Shown: positions 18,230-31,300, counted from the stretch's first letter. The stretch: 64,000 nt of DNA from an uncultured Schumannella sp. (GCF_905479755.1 NZ_CAJQNT010000010.1:62001-126000); one strand, 5' to 3'. Numbers and translations: made by a program. The notes: generated by a model from the sequence alone, not told the origin.

Positions 18230-20296
18230 ATGGAGCCCACGCGTGCTGTTCGACCGTTCGAGGTCGTCAGCGAGTATCAGCCGAGCGGCGATCAGCCGGC
18301 CGCGATCGCCGAACTCGCGCACCGGGTGACGGCGGGCGAGAGCGATATCGTGCTGCTCGGCGCCACCGGAACCGGCAAGTCGGCGACGACGGCCTGGCTC
18401 ATCGAGCAAGTCCAGCGCCCCACGCTCGTGCTCGCGCACAACAAGACGCTCGCGGCGCAGCTCGCGAACGAGTTCCGCGAACTCATGCCGAACAACGCGG
18501 TCGAATACTTCGTCAGCTACTACGACTACTACCAGCCCGAGGCCTACGTTCCGCAGTCCGACACCTTCATCGAAAAGGACTCGTCGATCAACGCCGAGGT
18601 CGAGCGACTGCGGCACTCGACGACGAACTCGCTGCTGAGCCGTCGCGATGTCGTCGTCGTCTCGACGGTGTCGTGCATCTACGGGCTCGGCGCCGCCGAA
18701 GAGTACCTGGGCGCGATGACGGCGCTACAGGTTGGAGAACACATCTCGCGTGATCGCCTGGTGCGCCGTTTCATCAACATGCAGTACGAGCGCAACGACA
18801 TCGACTTCAGCCGCGGCAAGTTCCGCGTGCGCGGCGACACGATCGAGATCATTCCCGTCTACGAAGAGCATGCCGTGCGCATCGAGATGTTCGGCGATGA
18901 GATCGAGGCGCTCTACGCCCTGCACCCGCTGACCGGCGAGGTGCTGCAGAAGATGGATGCGGTCTCCGTCTTCCCAGCGACCCACTACGCGGCGAGCACC
19001 GAGGCGATGCAACGCGCCATCGGAACGATCCGCGAGGAACTCGCCGAGCGTCTCGACGAGTTCGAAAAGCAGGGGAAGCTGCTCGAGGCGCAGCGCATCC
19101 GCATGCGCACGAGCTTCGACCTCGAGATGATGGAGCAGATCGGCTTCTGCAACGGCATCGAGAACTACTCGCGCCACATCGACGGCCGGCAGCCGGGCCA
19201 GCCGCCGAACACGTTGCTCGACTACTTCCCCGACGACTTTCTCGTCGTGATCGATGAGTCGCACCAGACCGTGCCGCAGATCGGCGCGATGTATGAGGGA
19301 GACGCGAGCCGCAAGCGCACCCTCGTCGACCACGGCTTCCGACTGCCGAGCGCCCTCGACAACCGGCCGCTGCGCTGGGAGGAGTTCCTCGAGCGCGTCG
19401 GGCAGAAGGTCTACCTCTCCGCGACGCCCGGCCGGTATGAGCTGGGCGTGGCCGACGGCGTCGTCGAGCAGATCATTCGACCCACCGGTCTGGTCGATCC
19501 CGAGATCGTGGTCAAGCCGAGCGCCGGCCAGATCGACGATCTGCTGGAAGAGATCCAGGTGCGGGCCGAGCGCGACGAGCGCGTGCTCGTCACGACCTTG
19601 ACCAAGAAGATGGCCGAAGAACTCACCGCCTTCCTCGACGAGCACGGTGTCCGCGTGCGCTACCTGCACTCCGACGTCGATACGCTGCGTCGCGTCGAGC
19701 TGCTGACCGAGCTTCGAGCGGGCGTTTACGACGTGCTCGTCGGCATCAACCTCCTGCGTGAGGGGCTCGACCTGCCGGAGGTCTCGCTCGTCGCGATTCT
19801 CGACGCCGACAAGGAGGGATTCCTGCGCTCCTCGACCTCGCTCATCCAGACCATCGGGCGCGCGGCGCGCAACGTGGGCGGGCAGGTGCACATGTACGCC
19901 GACAACCTGACCGATTCGATGAAGCGGGCGCTCGAGGAAACCGACCGGCGTCGCGAGAAGCAGGTCGCCTACAACCTTGAGCACGGGATCGACCCGCAGC
20001 CGCTGCGGAAGAAGATTGCCGACATCACCGCGGTGCTCGCGCGCGAGGGCGCCGACACGGCGAAGCTGCTCGCCGAGCGCGGCGGAAAGAAGCGTTCCCC
20101 CACCCCGAACCTGCGCCGCGAAGGCGTGGGCGCCGCCGGCGCCGCCGAGCTCGAGTCGATCATCTCCGATCTCAACGACCAGATGCTGCAGGCCGCCGCC
20201 GAGCTGAAGTTCGAGCTCGCCGCGCGGCTGCGCGACGAACTCGGCGACCTCAAGAAGGAGCTGCGGCAGATGGAGGCGGCGGGGCACGTGCGATGA
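18230..20296 (+). CDS. uvrB: Excinuclease ABC subunit B
   Basis: Damage-verifying helicase-like subunit of nucleotide-excision repair; it takes over from UvrA and recruits UvrC. The protein is 688 aa, the normal length. Walker A is [12 protein letters not shown] near residue 40. The damage-probing beta-hairpin is [17 protein letters not shown] (about residues 97-113), DEAD-type box VVIDESHQT follows, and helicase motif VI is QTIGRAARN. The C-terminal UVR domain ([20 protein letters not shown]) binds UvrC. It is followed by uvrA after 93 bases that contain two hairpins and a separate promoter. Confidence 0.98.
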   Translation: MEPTRAVRPFEVVSEYQPSGDQPAAIAELAHRVTAGESDIVLLGATGTGKSATTAWLIEQVQRPTLVLAHNKTLAAQLANEFRELMPNNAVEYFVSYYDYYQPEAYVPQSDTFIEKDSSINAEVERLRHSTTNSLLSRRDVVVVSTVSCIYGLGAAEEYLGAMTALQVGEHISRDRLVRRFINMQYERNDIDFSRGKFRVRGDTIEIIPVYEEHAVRIEMFGDEIEALYALHPLTGEVLQKMDAVSVFPATHYAASTEAMQRAIGTIREELAERLDEFEKQGKLLEAQRIRMRTSFDLEMMEQIGFCNGIENYSRHIDGRQPGQPPNTLLDYFPDDFLVVIDESHQTVPQIGAMYEGDASRKRTLVDHGFRLPSALDNRPLRWEEFLERVGQKVYLSATPGRYELGVADGVVEQIIRPTGLVDPEIVVKPSAGQIDDLLEEIQVRAERDERVLVTTLTKKMAEELTAFLDEHGVRVRYLHSDVDTLRRVELLTELRAGVYDVLVGINLLREGLDLPEVSLVAILDADKEGFLRSSTSLIQTIGRAARNVGGQVHMYADNLTDSMKRALEETDRRREKQVAYNLEHGIDPQPLRKKIADITAVLAREGADTAKLLAERGGKKRSPTPNLRREGVGAAGAAELESIISDLNDQMLQAAAELKFELAARLRDELGDLKKELRQMEAAGHVR

Positions 20297-20322
20297 GCGC
20301 CCCCGCTCGGTGCCGACGACAA

Positions 20323-20351
20323 GGCGGTTTCGCCGTGGGCGTGCGCCCACG
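20323..20351. repeat. Two tandem hairpins between uvrB and uvrA
   Basis: GGCG-GTTT-CGCC (20323-20334) is directly followed by CGTGGGC-GTGC-GCCCACG (20334-20351). They lie just upstream of the uvrA -10 box and may attenuate read-through from uvrB. No T run follows. Confidence 0.45.
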
Positions 20352-20377
20352 ACGAGCGCAATGACGGCAGCGCTCCG

Positions 20378-20383
20378 TAGACT
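20378..20383 (+). promoter_or_regulatory. -10 box of uvrA, leaderless type
   Basis: TAGACT ends six bases before the GTG at 20390. No ribosome binding site is seen, which supports this start. Confidence 0.55.
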
Positions 20384-20389
20384 CGCGGG

Positions 20390-23296
20390 GTGTCGATTTC
20401 TGCCGTGCCCGCAAAAGCCTCCCAGAACTCCGTTCTGAGCGTTCGAGGTGCGCGAGTCCACAATCTGAAGAACGTCGACCTGGAGATTCCGCGCGATTCC
20501 CTCGTGGTCTTCACGGGGCTCTCCGGTTCCGGCAAGTCCAGCCTCGCCTTCGACACCATCTTCGCCGAGGGGCAGCGCCGCTACGTCGAGTCGCTCTCCT
20601 CGTATGCCCGGCAGTTCCTCGGCCAGGTCGATCGGCCCGACGTCGACTTCATCGAAGGCTTGAGCCCGGCCGTCTCGATCGACCAGAAGTCGACCAACCG
20701 CAACCCGCGGTCCACCGTCGGCACCATCACCGAGATCTACGACTACATGCGCCTGCTCTGGGCGCGCATCGGCATTCCGCACTGTCCCGAGTGCGGGGAG
20801 CGCATCCAGCGGCAGACGGTGCAGCAGATCGCCGACCAGCTGATGGAGCTCGAAACCGGCACGCGCTACCAGGTGCTCGCGCCGGTGGTCAGCCAGAAGA
20901 AGGGCGAATTCGTCGACCTGTTCGCCGAACTGGCGGCGAGCGGGTACTCGCGCGCCGTCGTCGACGGCGACATGGTCCAGCTCACTGAACCGCCGACGCT
21001 CAAGAAGTCGTACAAGCACGACATCTCGGTCGTCGTCGACCGGCTCGTCGCCTCCGATGAGCTGCTGACGCGGCTGACCGATTCGCTCGAGACGGCACTC
21101 CGGCTGACCGACGGGATCGTGATGATCGATTTCGTCGACGTCGAAGGCGCGGGAGGCATTCGCACCTTCAGCGAGAAGCTCTCCTGCCCCAATCAGCACC
21201 CGATCCAGCTGACCGAGATCGAACCGCGCACCTTCTCCTTCAACGCGCCCTTCGGCGCCTGCCCCGAATGCTCGGGCCTCGGCACCAAGATGAGCGTCGA
21301 CTCCGAACTGCTCATCGGCGACCCCGAGCTGACGCTCAACGAGGGCGTCATCCTGCCGTGGAACCAGGGCGGAAAGGGCCTCTACAGCTACTTCCAACGC
21401 CTCCTGGAGGGCCTGGCCCGCGATCTCGACTTCTCGCTGGACACGCCCTGGGGCGAGTTGAGCGAGGAGGTGCAAACCGCGATCCTGCGCGGCAACGACT
21501 TCGAAGTCTCGGTGCAGTGGCGCAACCGCTTCGGCCGCACCATGAAGTATTCGACCGGTTTCGAAGGCGTCATGCCCTACATCGAACGCAAGTACCACGA
21601 GGCCGAGTCCGACTGGTCACAGCAGCGCTACGGGGAGTACCTGCGCGAGATCCCGTGCCCGGTCTGCGACGGCAAGCGGCTGAAGCCCGAGATCCTTGCG
21701 GTGCAGGTGGCCGGCAGCAGCATCTCCGACGTCGCCGAGTTGAGCCTTCAGGAGTCGTACGAGTTCATGGCCGAGCTCTCGCTCACCGAGCGGGAGGCGC
21801 GCATCGCCGCCCAGGTGCTGCGCGAGATCCGCGTGCGCCTGGAGTTCCTGCTCGAGGTCGGTCTCGGCTATCTGACGATGGCCCGCGCGGCCGGCAGCCT
21901 CTCCGGCGGTGAGGCGCAGCGCATCCGGCTCGCGACCCAGATCGGATCCGGGCTCACCGGCGTGCTCTACGTGCTCGACGAACCGAGCATCGGCCTGCAC
22001 CAGCGCGACAACCGACGACTGATCGACACCCTCGTCAAACTCAAGAACCTCGGCAACACGCTGATCGTCGTCGAGCACGACGAAGACACGATCCGTACCG
22101 CCGACTGGATCGTCGACATCGGTCCGGGCGCGGGGGAGCACGGCGGCGAGGTGGTGCACTCCGGCGGCTACGACGAGCTGCTCGCCAACCGTCGCTCGAT
22201 CACGGGCGACTACGTCGCCGGCCGCCGGTCGATCGCGGTGCCCGTCGAGCGTCGCACGATCGACCCGGCACGCGTCATCACGGTCGAAGGCGCACGCGCC
22301 AACAATCTCAAGGATGTGACGGTCGAGTTCCCGCTCGGCGTCTTCGTCGCCGTGACCGGCGTCTCGGGCTCCGGCAAGTCGAGCCTGGTCAACGACATCC
22401 TCTACAAGGTGCTCGCGAACCAGTTGAACGGCGCCAAGCAGGTGCCCGGCAAGCACAAGCGTGTGCTCGGGCTCGACCAACTCGACAAGGTCGTGCACGT
22501 CGACCAGGCGCCGATCGGGCGCACGCCGCGCTCGAACCCGGCCACCTACACGGGCGTCTTCGACCGCATCCGCGCGCTGTTCGCCGAGACGATCGAGGCG
22601 AAGGCCCGCGGCTATCAACAGGGCCGATTCAGTTTCAACGTCAAGGGCGGGCGCTGCGAGAACTGCTCCGGCGACGGCACCATCAAGATCGAGATGAACT
22701 TCCTCCCCGACGTCTATGTGGCGTGCGAGGTCTGCGAGGGCGCACGGTACAACCGCGACACCCTGCAGGTGCACTACAAGGGCAAGAACATCGCCGAAGT
22801 GCTCGAGATGCCGATCAGCGAAGCGGCCGAGTTCTTCGAGCCGATCACCGCCATCCACCGCTATCTGAAGACACTCGTCGACGTCGGGCTCGGCTACGTG
22901 CGACTCGGCCAGAGCGCCACGACGCTCTCCGGCGGCGAGGCGCAGCGCGTCAAGCTCGCGACCGAGCTGCAGAAGCGGTCCAACGGGCGCAGCGTCTACG
23001 TGCTCGACGAGCCGACGACCGGGTTGCACTTCGAAGATGTGCGCAAGCTCTTGCTCGTGCTCGACGGGCTCGTCGACAAGGGCAACACGGTCATCGTGAT
23101 CGAACACAATCTGGACGTGATCAAGAGCGCCGATTGGCTGATCGACCTGGGACCCGAGGGCGGCGCGGGCGGCGGCGGCGTGCTCGCCGTCGGGACGCCC
23201 GAACACCTCGCCACCGTCGACGAGAGCCACACCGGACTCTTCCTGCGCGAGCTCTTCGAGGCCGAACGCGGGGCGGGTGGCCGGAAGGCCGGCTGA
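20390..23296 (+). CDS. uvrA: Excinuclease ABC subunit A
   Basis: Damage-recognition ATPase of nucleotide-excision repair. The protein is 968 aa with two ABC modules. The N-terminal Walker A is [14 protein letters not shown] near residue 43 with signature [16 protein letters not shown] near 503. The C-terminal Walker A is [12 protein letters not shown] near 662 with signature [16 protein letters not shown] near 845 and [12 protein letters not shown] as Walker B. Zinc-finger cysteines are visible in CPECGER and in the [17 protein letters not shown] pair. The stop TGA and the uvrC ATG share one base (TGATG), so uvrC is coupled. Confidence 0.98.
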   Translation: MSISAVPAKASQNSVLSVRGARVHNLKNVDLEIPRDSLVVFTGLSGSGKSSLAFDTIFAEGQRRYVESLSSYARQFLGQVDRPDVDFIEGLSPAVSIDQKSTNRNPRSTVGTITEIYDYMRLLWARIGIPHCPECGERIQRQTVQQIADQLMELETGTRYQVLAPVVSQKKGEFVDLFAELAASGYSRAVVDGDMVQLTEPPTLKKSYKHDISVVVDRLVASDELLTRLTDSLETALRLTDGIVMIDFVDVEGAGGIRTFSEKLSCPNQHPIQLTEIEPRTFSFNAPFGACPECSGLGTKMSVDSELLIGDPELTLNEGVILPWNQGGKGLYSYFQRLLEGLARDLDFSLDTPWGELSEEVQTAILRGNDFEVSVQWRNRFGRTMKYSTGFEGVMPYIERKYHEAESDWSQQRYGEYLREIPCPVCDGKRLKPEILAVQVAGSSISDVAELSLQESYEFMAELSLTEREARIAAQVLREIRVRLEFLLEVGLGYLTMARAAGSLSGGEAQRIRLATQIGSGLTGVLYVLDEPSIGLHQRDNRRLIDTLVKLKNLGNTLIVVEHDEDTIRTADWIVDIGPGAGEHGGEVVHSGGYDELLANRRSITGDYVAGRRSIAVPVERRTIDPARVITVEGARANNLKDVTVEFPLGVFVAVTGVSGSGKSSLVNDILYKVLANQLNGAKQVPGKHKRVLGLDQLDKVVHVDQAPIGRTPRSNPATYTGVFDRIRALFAETIEAKARGYQQGRFSFNVKGGRCENCSGDGTIKIEMNFLPDVYVACEVCEGARYNRDTLQVHYKGKNIAEVLEMPISEAAEFFEPITAIHRYLKTLVDVGLGYVRLGQSATTLSGGEAQRVKLATELQKRSNGRSVYVLDEPTTGLHFEDVRKLLLVLDGLVDKGNTVIVIEHNLDVIKSADWLIDLGPEGGAGGGGVLAVGTPEHLATVDESHTGLFLRELFEAERGAGGRKAG

Positions 23297-25206
23297 TGGC
23301 CGCCCCGGTTTCGCGACCGCCGCGCGCCGACACCCTCGCCTGGCGACCCAAGCCGAGCGAGATCCCCACCGGCCCCGGCGTCTACCGTTTTCGGGACGGC
23401 ACGGGACGCGTGCTCTATGTCGGTAAGGCGATCAACCTCCGCGCCCGCCTCGCCAACTACTTTCAACCGCTCAAGAGCCTTCACGAGCGCACCCGGCACA
23501 TGGTGCTCTCGGCCGCGAGCGTCGAATGGACCAGCGTCGGAAGCGACGTCGAGGCGCTCCAGCTCGAGTACAGCTGGATCAAGGAGTATGCGCCGCCGTT
23601 CAACATCAAGTTCCGCGACGACAAGACCTACCCGCTGATGGCGATCACGCTCGCCGACGAGGCACCGCGCGTCATGGTCACCCGCAACGATCGGATCCCC
23701 GGCGCCAAGTACTTCGGTCCGTACCCGAAGGTGTGGGCGGTGCGCGAGACGATCGACGAGATGGTGCGGGCCTTCCCGATTCGGACCTGTTCGGATGCGA
23801 GCTACAAGCGAGCCATGCAGACCGGTCGCTCGTGTTTTCCCGGCCAGATCGGCCGCTGCGGGGGACCGTGCTCGCAGCGCGTGACGGTGGCCGAGCACCG
23901 GAAGATCGTCGACCAGTTCATCGCGTTCATGTCCAGCCACGATCGACGGTTCATCGCCGAGCTGGAGAAGCAGATGGCGGCCGCCTCGGCGGAACTCGAC
24001 TTCGAGCACGCCGCGGTGCTGCGCGACCGCATCCACGCACTCCAGAACGTTCTCGAAAAGAGCGCCGTCGTGCTGCCGGGAGCGCCCGACGCGGACGTGT
24101 TCGGCATCGACCACGATGAACTCGCCGCCGCCGTGCAGCAGTTCATGATCCGGGGTGGGCGCGTGCGCGGCGTGCGCTCGTGGGTCGTCGACAAGGAGCT
24201 CGACGTGCCGCTCGATGAGCTCGTCGAGTCGGTGCTCGAGCGCGCCTACGACCGCGACGAGCCGCCCAAGGAGGTCGTGGTGCCCGCGCTCCCCGTCGAC
24301 GCGCCCGCCCTGGAGACCTGGCTCACCGGCCGGCGTGCGAAAGGCCGCGTGTCGGTGCGCACGGCGCAGCGCGGCGATCGGGCCGCCGTGCTCGAGACAG
24401 CGACCCTCAACGCGCGCCAGGCGCTCGCGCTGTACAAGTCGCGCCGCAGCGCCGACTACGTGGCCCGCACCACCGCGCTCAACGAGCTGGCGGAGGCGCT
24501 CGGGCTCGCCGAGGCTCCGCTGCGGATCGAGTGCTACGACGTGTCGCACCTGGGTGGCACCGGGATCGTCGCGTCCATGGTGGTGTTCGAGGACGGACTG
24601 CCCAAAAAGAGCGACTACCGCAAGTTCTCGATCGCCGAGTACGCGGACGACACCGCCGCACTCGCCCAGGTGATGCGCCGCCGACTGGCCCGGCTCGACG
24701 ATGACCCCTCCGGCGTCGAGACCGAGGGGGAGTCGCCGCGACGCCGATTCGCCTACCGTCCCGGACTCCTGCTGGTCGACGGCGGACAGCCGCAGGTCGC
24801 GGCGGTCGCGCGCGTGCTCGACGAACTCGGAATCGATGACATCCCGGTGGTCGGCATCGCCAAGCGCCTCGAAGAGCTCTGGCAGCCCGGGAGCGACTTC
24901 CCGGTGATCCTGCCGCGCAACAGCGAGGCGCTGTTCCTGGTGCAGCGACTCCGGGACGAGGCGCACCGATTCGCCATCACGTTCCAGCGCCAGAAGCGGA
25001 AAGCCAGCGTGTCGTCGACGCTCACCGACATCCCCGGACTCGGCCCGGCGCGGGTGAAGGAGCTGCTCGCGCACTTCGGCTCCGTCTCCCGGCTGCGCGG
25101 CGCCAGCGCCGACGAGGTCGCCGAGGTCCGCGGAATCGGACCCGCCCTGGCCGCGTCGATCGTCGCTAGGCTGAACCCACCCGAGGGAAAGCAGCCCAGC
25201 GCATGA
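23296..25206 (+). CDS. uvrC: Excinuclease ABC subunit C
   Basis: Makes the two incisions in nucleotide-excision repair. The protein is 636 aa. The N-terminal GIY-YIG nuclease shows [18 protein letters not shown] (about residues 28-45). A central UVR motif follows ([15 protein letters not shown]). The RNase H-like nuclease half contains [19 protein letters not shown] and [10 protein letters not shown], and the end has tandem helix-hairpin-helix motifs ([14 protein letters not shown] and [13 protein letters not shown]). The ATG overlaps the uvrA stop by one base. A -10-like TAGGCT near its 3' end probably serves rapZ. Confidence 0.97.
   Translation: MAAPVSRPPRADTLAWRPKPSEIPTGPGVYRFRDGTGRVLYVGKAINLRARLANYFQPLKSLHERTRHMVLSAASVEWTSVGSDVEALQLEYSWIKEYAPPFNIKFRDDKTYPLMAITLADEAPRVMVTRNDRIPGAKYFGPYPKVWAVRETIDEMVRAFPIRTCSDASYKRAMQTGRSCFPGQIGRCGGPCSQRVTVAEHRKIVDQFIAFMSSHDRRFIAELEKQMAAASAELDFEHAAVLRDRIHALQNVLEKSAVVLPGAPDADVFGIDHDELAAAVQQFMIRGGRVRGVRSWVVDKELDVPLDELVESVLERAYDRDEPPKEVVVPALPVDAPALETWLTGRRAKGRVSVRTAQRGDRAAVLETATLNARQALALYKSRRSADYVARTTALNELAEALGLAEAPLRIECYDVSHLGGTGIVASMVVFEDGLPKKSDYRKFSIAEYADDTAALAQVMRRRLARLDDDPSGVETEGESPRRRFAYRPGLLLVDGGQPQVAAVARVLDELGIDDIPVVGIAKRLEELWQPGSDFPVILPRNSEALFLVQRLRDEAHRFAITFQRQKRKASVSSTLTDIPGLGPARVKELLAHFGSVSRLRGASADEVAEVRGIGPALAASIVARLNPPEGKQPSA
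25167..25172 (+). promoter_or_regulatory. Internal -10 box in uvrC for rapZ-whiA
   Basis: TAGGCT lies inside the last codons of uvrC. Transcription from about 25179 would give a 24-base leader with GAGGGA 14-19 bases before the rapZ ATG. Confidence 0.4.
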
Positions 25207-26078
25207 CCGATACCCGAGCCGAGCGCGAGATCCTTCTCGTCACCGGCATGTCCGGCGCGGGCAGGTCCACGGTCGGCAACGCACTGGAAGACCTCGGCTG
25301 GTACGTCGTAGACAACCTGCCGCCGCAGATGCTGCGCCCGCTCGTCGAGCTCGCCGAGCACACCGGGGAGGCGATTCCCCGGGTGGCGGCGGTCGTCGAC
25401 ATTCGCGGCGGCAAGCTCTTCGCCGACGTCGAAGCGGCGCTGGAGCTCCTGCGCGGCTCGGCGGCGGTCCGTGTCGTCTTCCTCGATGCCACCGACGCGG
25501 TGCTCGTGCGCCGCTTCGAGCAGGTTCGCCGTCCGCATCCGCTCCAAGGGCAGGGGACGCTCCTCGACGGGATCGCCGAAGAGCGTCGCCGAGTGCAGGC
25601 GCTGCGCGCGGCGAGCGACCTGATCATCGACACCTCGGACCTCAACATCCACGAGCTGTCTCGCGTGGTCAACGATCACTTCGGCGACGCCGCCAGCAAA
25701 GAGACGCGCGTGACCATCATGAGCTTCGGCTACAAGTACGGGCTCCCGCCCGACGCCGACCTGGTGGCCGACTGCCGCTTCCTGCCGAACCCGTTCTGGA
25801 TCCCGGAGTTGCGTCCGCACACCGGCCAAGACGCCGAGGTGCGAAACTACGTCCTCGGCCAGCCCGATGCGGATACATTCATCTCGGCATATCTGACGGC
25901 GTTGGGCCCCGTGCTCACGGGGTACCGTAAGGAGAACAAAAGACACGCGACGATCGCCATCGGCTGTACCGGTGGAAAGCACCGCTCGGTGGCCGTCGCT
26001 GAAGAACTCGCTCGACGCATGAACGCCCTGCCCGGCGTTGCGGTCAGCGTGAAGCACCGCGACCTCGGTCGCGAATAG
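25203..26078 (+). CDS. rapZ: RapZ/YvcJ family nucleotide-binding protein
   Basis: The protein is 291 aa. The P-loop is [17 protein letters not shown] with Arg in the place of the usual Lys, which is normal for this family, followed by [13 protein letters not shown]. The C-terminal domain has [17 protein letters not shown]-like sequence and [14 protein letters not shown], the conserved anion-binding site. In E. coli RapZ is an RNA adaptor controlling amino-sugar synthesis; in Actinobacteria the role is not settled. It overlaps uvrC by four bases (ATGA) and is followed by whiA after 17 bases. The yvcK gene that often sits between them is absent. Confidence 0.93.
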   Translation: MTDTRAEREILLVTGMSGAGRSTVGNALEDLGWYVVDNLPPQMLRPLVELAEHTGEAIPRVAAVVDIRGGKLFADVEAALELLRGSAAVRVVFLDATDAVLVRRFEQVRRPHPLQGQGTLLDGIAEERRRVQALRAASDLIIDTSDLNIHELSRVVNDHFGDAASKETRVTIMSFGYKYGLPPDADLVADCRFLPNPFWIPELRPHTGQDAEVRNYVLGQPDADTFISAYLTALGPVLTGYRKENKRHATIAIGCTGGKHRSVAVAEELARRMNALPGVAVSVKHRDLGRE

Positions 26079-26095
26079 AAGACGAAGGGCATCCG

Positions 26096-27073
26096 GTGGC
26101 ACTGACCTCCGACGTGAAAGAAGAACTCACGGCCGTCGAACTCGGCAAGACGACCGTTCGAGCCGCCGAGCTGACGGCACTGCTGCGCTTTGCCGGCGGC
26201 CTGCACATCATCTCCAACCGCATCGCGGTCGAGGCCGAAGTCGACTCCCCGCAGATCGCGCGACGCATCCGCAAAGATCTCGCCGAGCTCTACGGGATCC
26301 GCAGCGACGTCTCGGTGATCTCCGGCAGCAACGCGCGGCGATCCAACAGCTATCTCGTCCGCGTCATGGAGGGCGGCGACACGCTCGCCCGCCAGACCGG
26401 CCTTCTCGACGCGCGTCGTCGTCCCGTGCGCGGCCTCCCCAACCGGCTCACCACCGGCTCGCGCGAAGAACTCGCGGCGATCTGGCGTGGTGCGTTCCTC
26501 GCGGCAGGTTCGCTGTCCGACCCGGGGCGGTCGGCCGCCCTCGAGATCTCGTGCCCGGGCAACGAGTCGGCCATGGCGCTCGTCGGTGCCGCGGGCCGAC
26601 TCGGGATCTCCGCCAAGGCGCGCGAGGTGCGCGGCGTGCACCGCGTCATCGTGCGCGAGACCGAAGCGATCGCCGAAATGCTGCGCGCGATCGGCGCCGA
26701 GAAGACGCTGGGGGACTGGGAGGCGCTGCGACAGCGACGCGAAGTGCGGGCGACCGCCAACCGGCTCGTCAACTTCGACGACGCCAACCTGCGCCGCTCC
26801 GCCCAGGCAGCCGTCGCCGCCTGCGCCCGCGTGGAGCGCGCGCTCGAGATCCTCGGCGACGACGTGCCGGAGCACCTGCGCTACGCGGGCGAACTGCGAC
26901 TGAACCACCGCGACGCGAGCCTCGACGAGCTCGGCCACCACGCCGATCCGCCGATGACGAAGGACGCCGTCGCTGGACGCATCCGACGCCTCTTGGCGAT
27001 GGCCGATAAGTCGGCGAGCGACCGGGGCATCCCGGGCACCGAATTTGGCGTCCCGGCCGAGCTCGCCGACTGA
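26096..27073 (+). CDS. whiA: Sporulation/cell-division regulator WhiA
   Basis: A DNA-binding regulator known from Streptomyces sporulation and from B. subtilis cell division; conserved also in non-sporulating Actinobacteria. The protein is 325 aa. The N-terminal half is a degenerate homing-endonuclease-like fold ([34 protein letters not shown]). The C-terminal helix-turn-helix is [20 protein letters not shown] (about residues 280-300) followed by GRIRRLL. The start is a GTG with GAAGGG upstream, 17 bases after rapZ. The 121-base gap to sodA carries the sodA promoter. Confidence 0.95.
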   Translation: MALTSDVKEELTAVELGKTTVRAAELTALLRFAGGLHIISNRIAVEAEVDSPQIARRIRKDLAELYGIRSDVSVISGSNARRSNSYLVRVMEGGDTLARQTGLLDARRRPVRGLPNRLTTGSREELAAIWRGAFLAAGSLSDPGRSAALEISCPGNESAMALVGAAGRLGISAKAREVRGVHRVIVRETEAIAEMLRAIGAEKTLGDWEALRQRREVRATANRLVNFDDANLRRSAQAAVAACARVERALEILGDDVPEHLRYAGELRLNHRDASLDELGHHADPPMTKDAVAGRIRRLLAMADKSASDRGIPGTEFGVPAELAD

Positions 27074-27126
27074 GCCACCGGCGCCGAACGTTGCGGCGCT
27101 GACCTGCGCCCACCGGCGCGCAACCC

Positions 27127-27132
27127 TAGACT
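27127..27132 (+). promoter_or_regulatory. -10 box upstream of sodA
   Basis: TAGACT about 62 bases before the sodA ATG; the leader contains a strong ribosome binding site AGGAGAG. No clear -35 hexamer is visible. Confidence 0.4.
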
Positions 27133-27194
27133 GGAATCGTCACTCGGGCGCGGAATCTGCGCCCCCGGAGACCGAACGCGAGGAGAGACAACCG

Positions 27195-28933
<1,739 letters not shown>

Positions 28934-28952
28934 GACACAAGGACACGACACC

Positions 28953-30173
28953 ATGGCGCTCCGCACCATCGAGAGCCTCGGTGAGCTCTCCGGCAAGGTC
29001 GTTCTGCTTCGCTGCGACCTCAACGTTCCTCTCACAGACGGTGTGATCGGCGACGACGGGCGCATCCGCGCGTCGTTGCCGACCATCAACGCGCTGCTGC
29101 ACTCCGGTGCGACGGTCGTCGCGATGTCGCACCTCGGACGGCCGGACGGCGAACCGAATCCCGCGTACAGCCTGGCGCCCGTCGCGCAGCGCATGAGCGA
29201 GTTGTTGGGTTGCCCCGTGGTCTTCTCGGGCGACACCTTCGGGCCGGGTGCGGTCGAGGCGATCTCGAGCCTCAGCGAGCCCGGCGTCGTTCTGCTGGAG
29301 AACCTCCGCTTCCACGCGGGGGAGACGAGCAAGGACGCGGCGGAGCGCGCGGAGTTCGCGGCCAAGCTCGCGGCGCTCGGCGATGTCGTCGTCGAAGACG
29401 GTTTCGGAGTCGTGCACCGCAAGCAGGCGAGCGTGTTCGAGCTCGCCGAGCAGCTTCCGAGTGCCGCGGGAACGCTGATCGCGGCCGAGCTGGATGTGCT
29501 GGAGCGCCTCACGAGCAAGCCGGAGCGGCCCTACGCGGTCGTTCTGGGCGGCTCCAAGGTGTCCGACAAGCTCGGTGTCATCGGTCACCTCCTGCCGCGC
29601 GTGGACACGCTGCTGATCGGCGGCGGCATGCTGTTCACCTTCCTCGCAGCGCTTGGCCACAAGGTCGGCTCGAGCCTGCTGGAAGCCGATCAGATCGAGA
29701 CCGTGCGCGGCTACCTCGCCGAAGCCGAGAAGCGCGGTGTGGAGATCGTCCTTCCGACGGATGTCGTGGTCGCCTCGACGTTCGGCGCCGACGCGGAGCA
29801 CGTCGTGGCTCCCGCCGACGGGATCGAGGACACGCCCTTCGGCGCGAGCGGATTGGGCCTGGACATCGGCCCGGAGACCGCTGCGAAGTTCGCGGAGATC
29901 ATCGCGGGCTCGAAGACGGTCTTCTGGAACGGCCCGATGGGCGTGTTCGAGTTGGCGCCGTTCGCGGCCGGCACCCGCGCGGTCGGCGAGTCGTTGACCG
30001 CGGTCGACGGACTGAGCGTCGTCGGCGGGGGAGACTCCGCGGCCGCCATCCGCCAACTCGGGTTCCGTGACGAGCAGTTCGGTCACGTGTCGACCGGCGG
30101 AGGCGCAAGTCTTGAATTCCTGGAGGGCAAGCAGCTCCCGGGCCTGGAAGTTCTCGGATGGGAGCAGCACTGA
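28953..30173 (+). CDS. pgk: Phosphoglycerate kinase
   Basis: Transfers phosphate from 1,3-bisphosphoglycerate to ADP. The protein is 406 aa. The N-terminal substrate domain shows VLLRCDLNVPL and SHLGRPDGEPN; the ATP-binding half has VLGGSKVSDKLGVI, FWNGPMGVFE and the hinge-side VVGGGDSAAAIRQLG. It starts 19 bases after gap with AAGGACA upstream, and its TGA shares a base with the tpiA ATG. Confidence 0.98.
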   Translation: MALRTIESLGELSGKVVLLRCDLNVPLTDGVIGDDGRIRASLPTINALLHSGATVVAMSHLGRPDGEPNPAYSLAPVAQRMSELLGCPVVFSGDTFGPGAVEAISSLSEPGVVLLENLRFHAGETSKDAAERAEFAAKLAALGDVVVEDGFGVVHRKQASVFELAEQLPSAAGTLIAAELDVLERLTSKPERPYAVVLGGSKVSDKLGVIGHLLPRVDTLLIGGGMLFTFLAALGHKVGSSLLEADQIETVRGYLAEAEKRGVEIVLPTDVVVASTFGADAEHVVAPADGIEDTPFGASGLGLDIGPETAAKFAEIIAGSKTVFWNGPMGVFELAPFAAGTRAVGESLTAVDGLSVVGGGDSAAAIRQLGFRDEQFGHVSTGGGASLEFLEGKQLPGLEVLGWEQH

Positions 30174-30958
30174 TGGCTAGCCGTACCCCGCTCATCGCGG
30201 GCAACTGGAAGATGAACCTCGATCACCTGCAGTCGATCGCGTTCGTCCAGAAGCTCGCCTGGACGCTCAAGGATGCGGGCCACGACTTCGGCGCGGTCGA
30301 GGTGGCGGTGTTCCCGCCGTTCACCGACCTGCGTTCGGTGCAGACCCTGATCGGTGCCGACGACCTGCCGATCAAGTTCGGCGGCCAGGACCTGTCGCGG
30401 TTCGACAACGGTGCGTACACCGGCGAGATCTCCGGTGCGTTCCTCGCGGCCCTCGATGCCGAGTACGTGATCGTCGGACACTCCGAGCGCCGCCAGTACC
30501 ACGGCGAGACCGACGAACAACTCGCCGAGAAGGTCGCCGCGGCGCACCGTCACGGGCTCGTTCCGATCCTGTGCGTGGGCGAGACCGCCGAAGACCTGGA
30601 GCAGCACGGACCGAGCGCCGTTCCCGTGGCCCAGATGCGCGCGGCTCTCGCCGGCGCCGCGAAGGGCAAGGAGATCGTCATCGCCTACGAGCCCGTCTGG
30701 GCGATCGGCTCCGGCCAGGCCGCGACCAGTGACCAGGCCCAGCAAGTGTGCGCCGCCTTGCGGGTCGCGCTCGCTGAAGAGCTGGGAGACGAGGTCGCGC
30801 AGGCGACGCGCATCCTCTACGGCGGCTCCGTCAAGTCGGGAAACATCGCTGGCTTCATGCGCGAGGCCGACGTGGACGGCGCTCTCGTCGGCGGGGCGAG
30901 CCTTCAGCTCGAGGAGTTCGCGAGCATCGTGCGCTTCCAGAAGCACGTCGGCCTGTAG
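30173..30958 (+). CDS. tpiA: Triose-phosphate isomerase
   Basis: Interconverts dihydroxyacetone phosphate and glyceraldehyde 3-phosphate. The protein is 261 aa with the catalytic Lys in AGNWKMN, the catalytic His in VIVGHSERRQ, the catalytic Glu in IAYEPVWAIGSG and the phosphate loop in YGGSVKSGNI. The ATG at 30173 overlaps the pgk stop by one base; an upstream in-frame ATG at 30158 lies inside pgk and is less likely. Confidence 0.98.
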   Translation: MASRTPLIAGNWKMNLDHLQSIAFVQKLAWTLKDAGHDFGAVEVAVFPPFTDLRSVQTLIGADDLPIKFGGQDLSRFDNGAYTGEISGAFLAALDAEYVIVGHSERRQYHGETDEQLAEKVAAAHRHGLVPILCVGETAEDLEQHGPSAVPVAQMRAALAGAAKGKEIVIAYEPVWAIGSGQAATSDQAQQVCAALRVALAEELGDEVAQATRILYGGSVKSGNIAGFMREADVDGALVGGASLQLEEFASIVRFQKHVGL

Positions 30959-30967
30959 ACCAGCCGA

Positions 30968-30973
30968 TATACT
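30968..30973 (+). promoter_or_regulatory. -10 box upstream of secG
   Basis: TATACT, one of the best -10 matches in the window, lies ten bases after the tpiA stop and 36 bases before the secG GTG. It suggests secG-rbpA can be transcribed apart from glycolysis genes. The leader has GAAAGG before the start. Confidence 0.55.
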
Positions 30974-31009
30974 GACCCCCGGCCGAGTTTCGGCATCGAA
31001 AGGTTTCGC

Positions 31010-31261
31010 GTGGAATTTCTGACAGTCGCCGTGCAGGTCGTGCTGGGTATCACCAGCCTGCTCTTGACGCTCCTGATCCTGTTGCACCGCGGTCGCGGTG
31101 GCGGCCTCTCCGACATGTTCGGAGGCGGCGTGACGTCGAACCTCGGCTCATCGGGTGTCGCCGAGCGCAACCTCAACCGCATCACGGTCATCCTCGCGCT
31201 GGTCTGGGTCGCGAGCATCGTCGTGCTCGGCCTCATCATCAAGTTCGACACCGGCGCCTGA
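31010..31261 (+). CDS. secG: Preprotein translocase subunit SecG
   Basis: Small membrane subunit of the SecYEG export channel. The protein is 83 aa with two membrane helices (about residues 3-23 and 57-77) joined by the family's Gly-rich cytoplasmic loop GRGGGLSDMFGGG and SNLGSSGVAERNL. The start is a GTG with GAAAGG ten bases before it. A 39-base gap leads to rbpA. The tpiA-secG order is widespread in Actinobacteria. Confidence 0.93.
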   Translation: MEFLTVAVQVVLGITSLLLTLLILLHRGRGGGLSDMFGGGVTSNLGSSGVAERNLNRITVILALVWVASIVVLGLIIKFDTGA

Positions 31262-31300
31262 GTCACCGGGCCCGACCACTCACTTCACAACGGAGGCATC

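Noticed and set aside
18230-20460. Possible LexA (SOS) boxes near uvrB and uvrA, such as GTTCGACCGTTCGAG in early uvrB
   Set aside because: None matches the actinobacterial palindrome CGAAC-N4-GTTCG, and the candidates lie within the coding sequence.
18725-21598. A 957-codon minus-strand frame across uvrB and uvrA
   Set aside because: It spans two well-supported genes and the promoter between them on the other strand. Its composition is that of a shadow frame.
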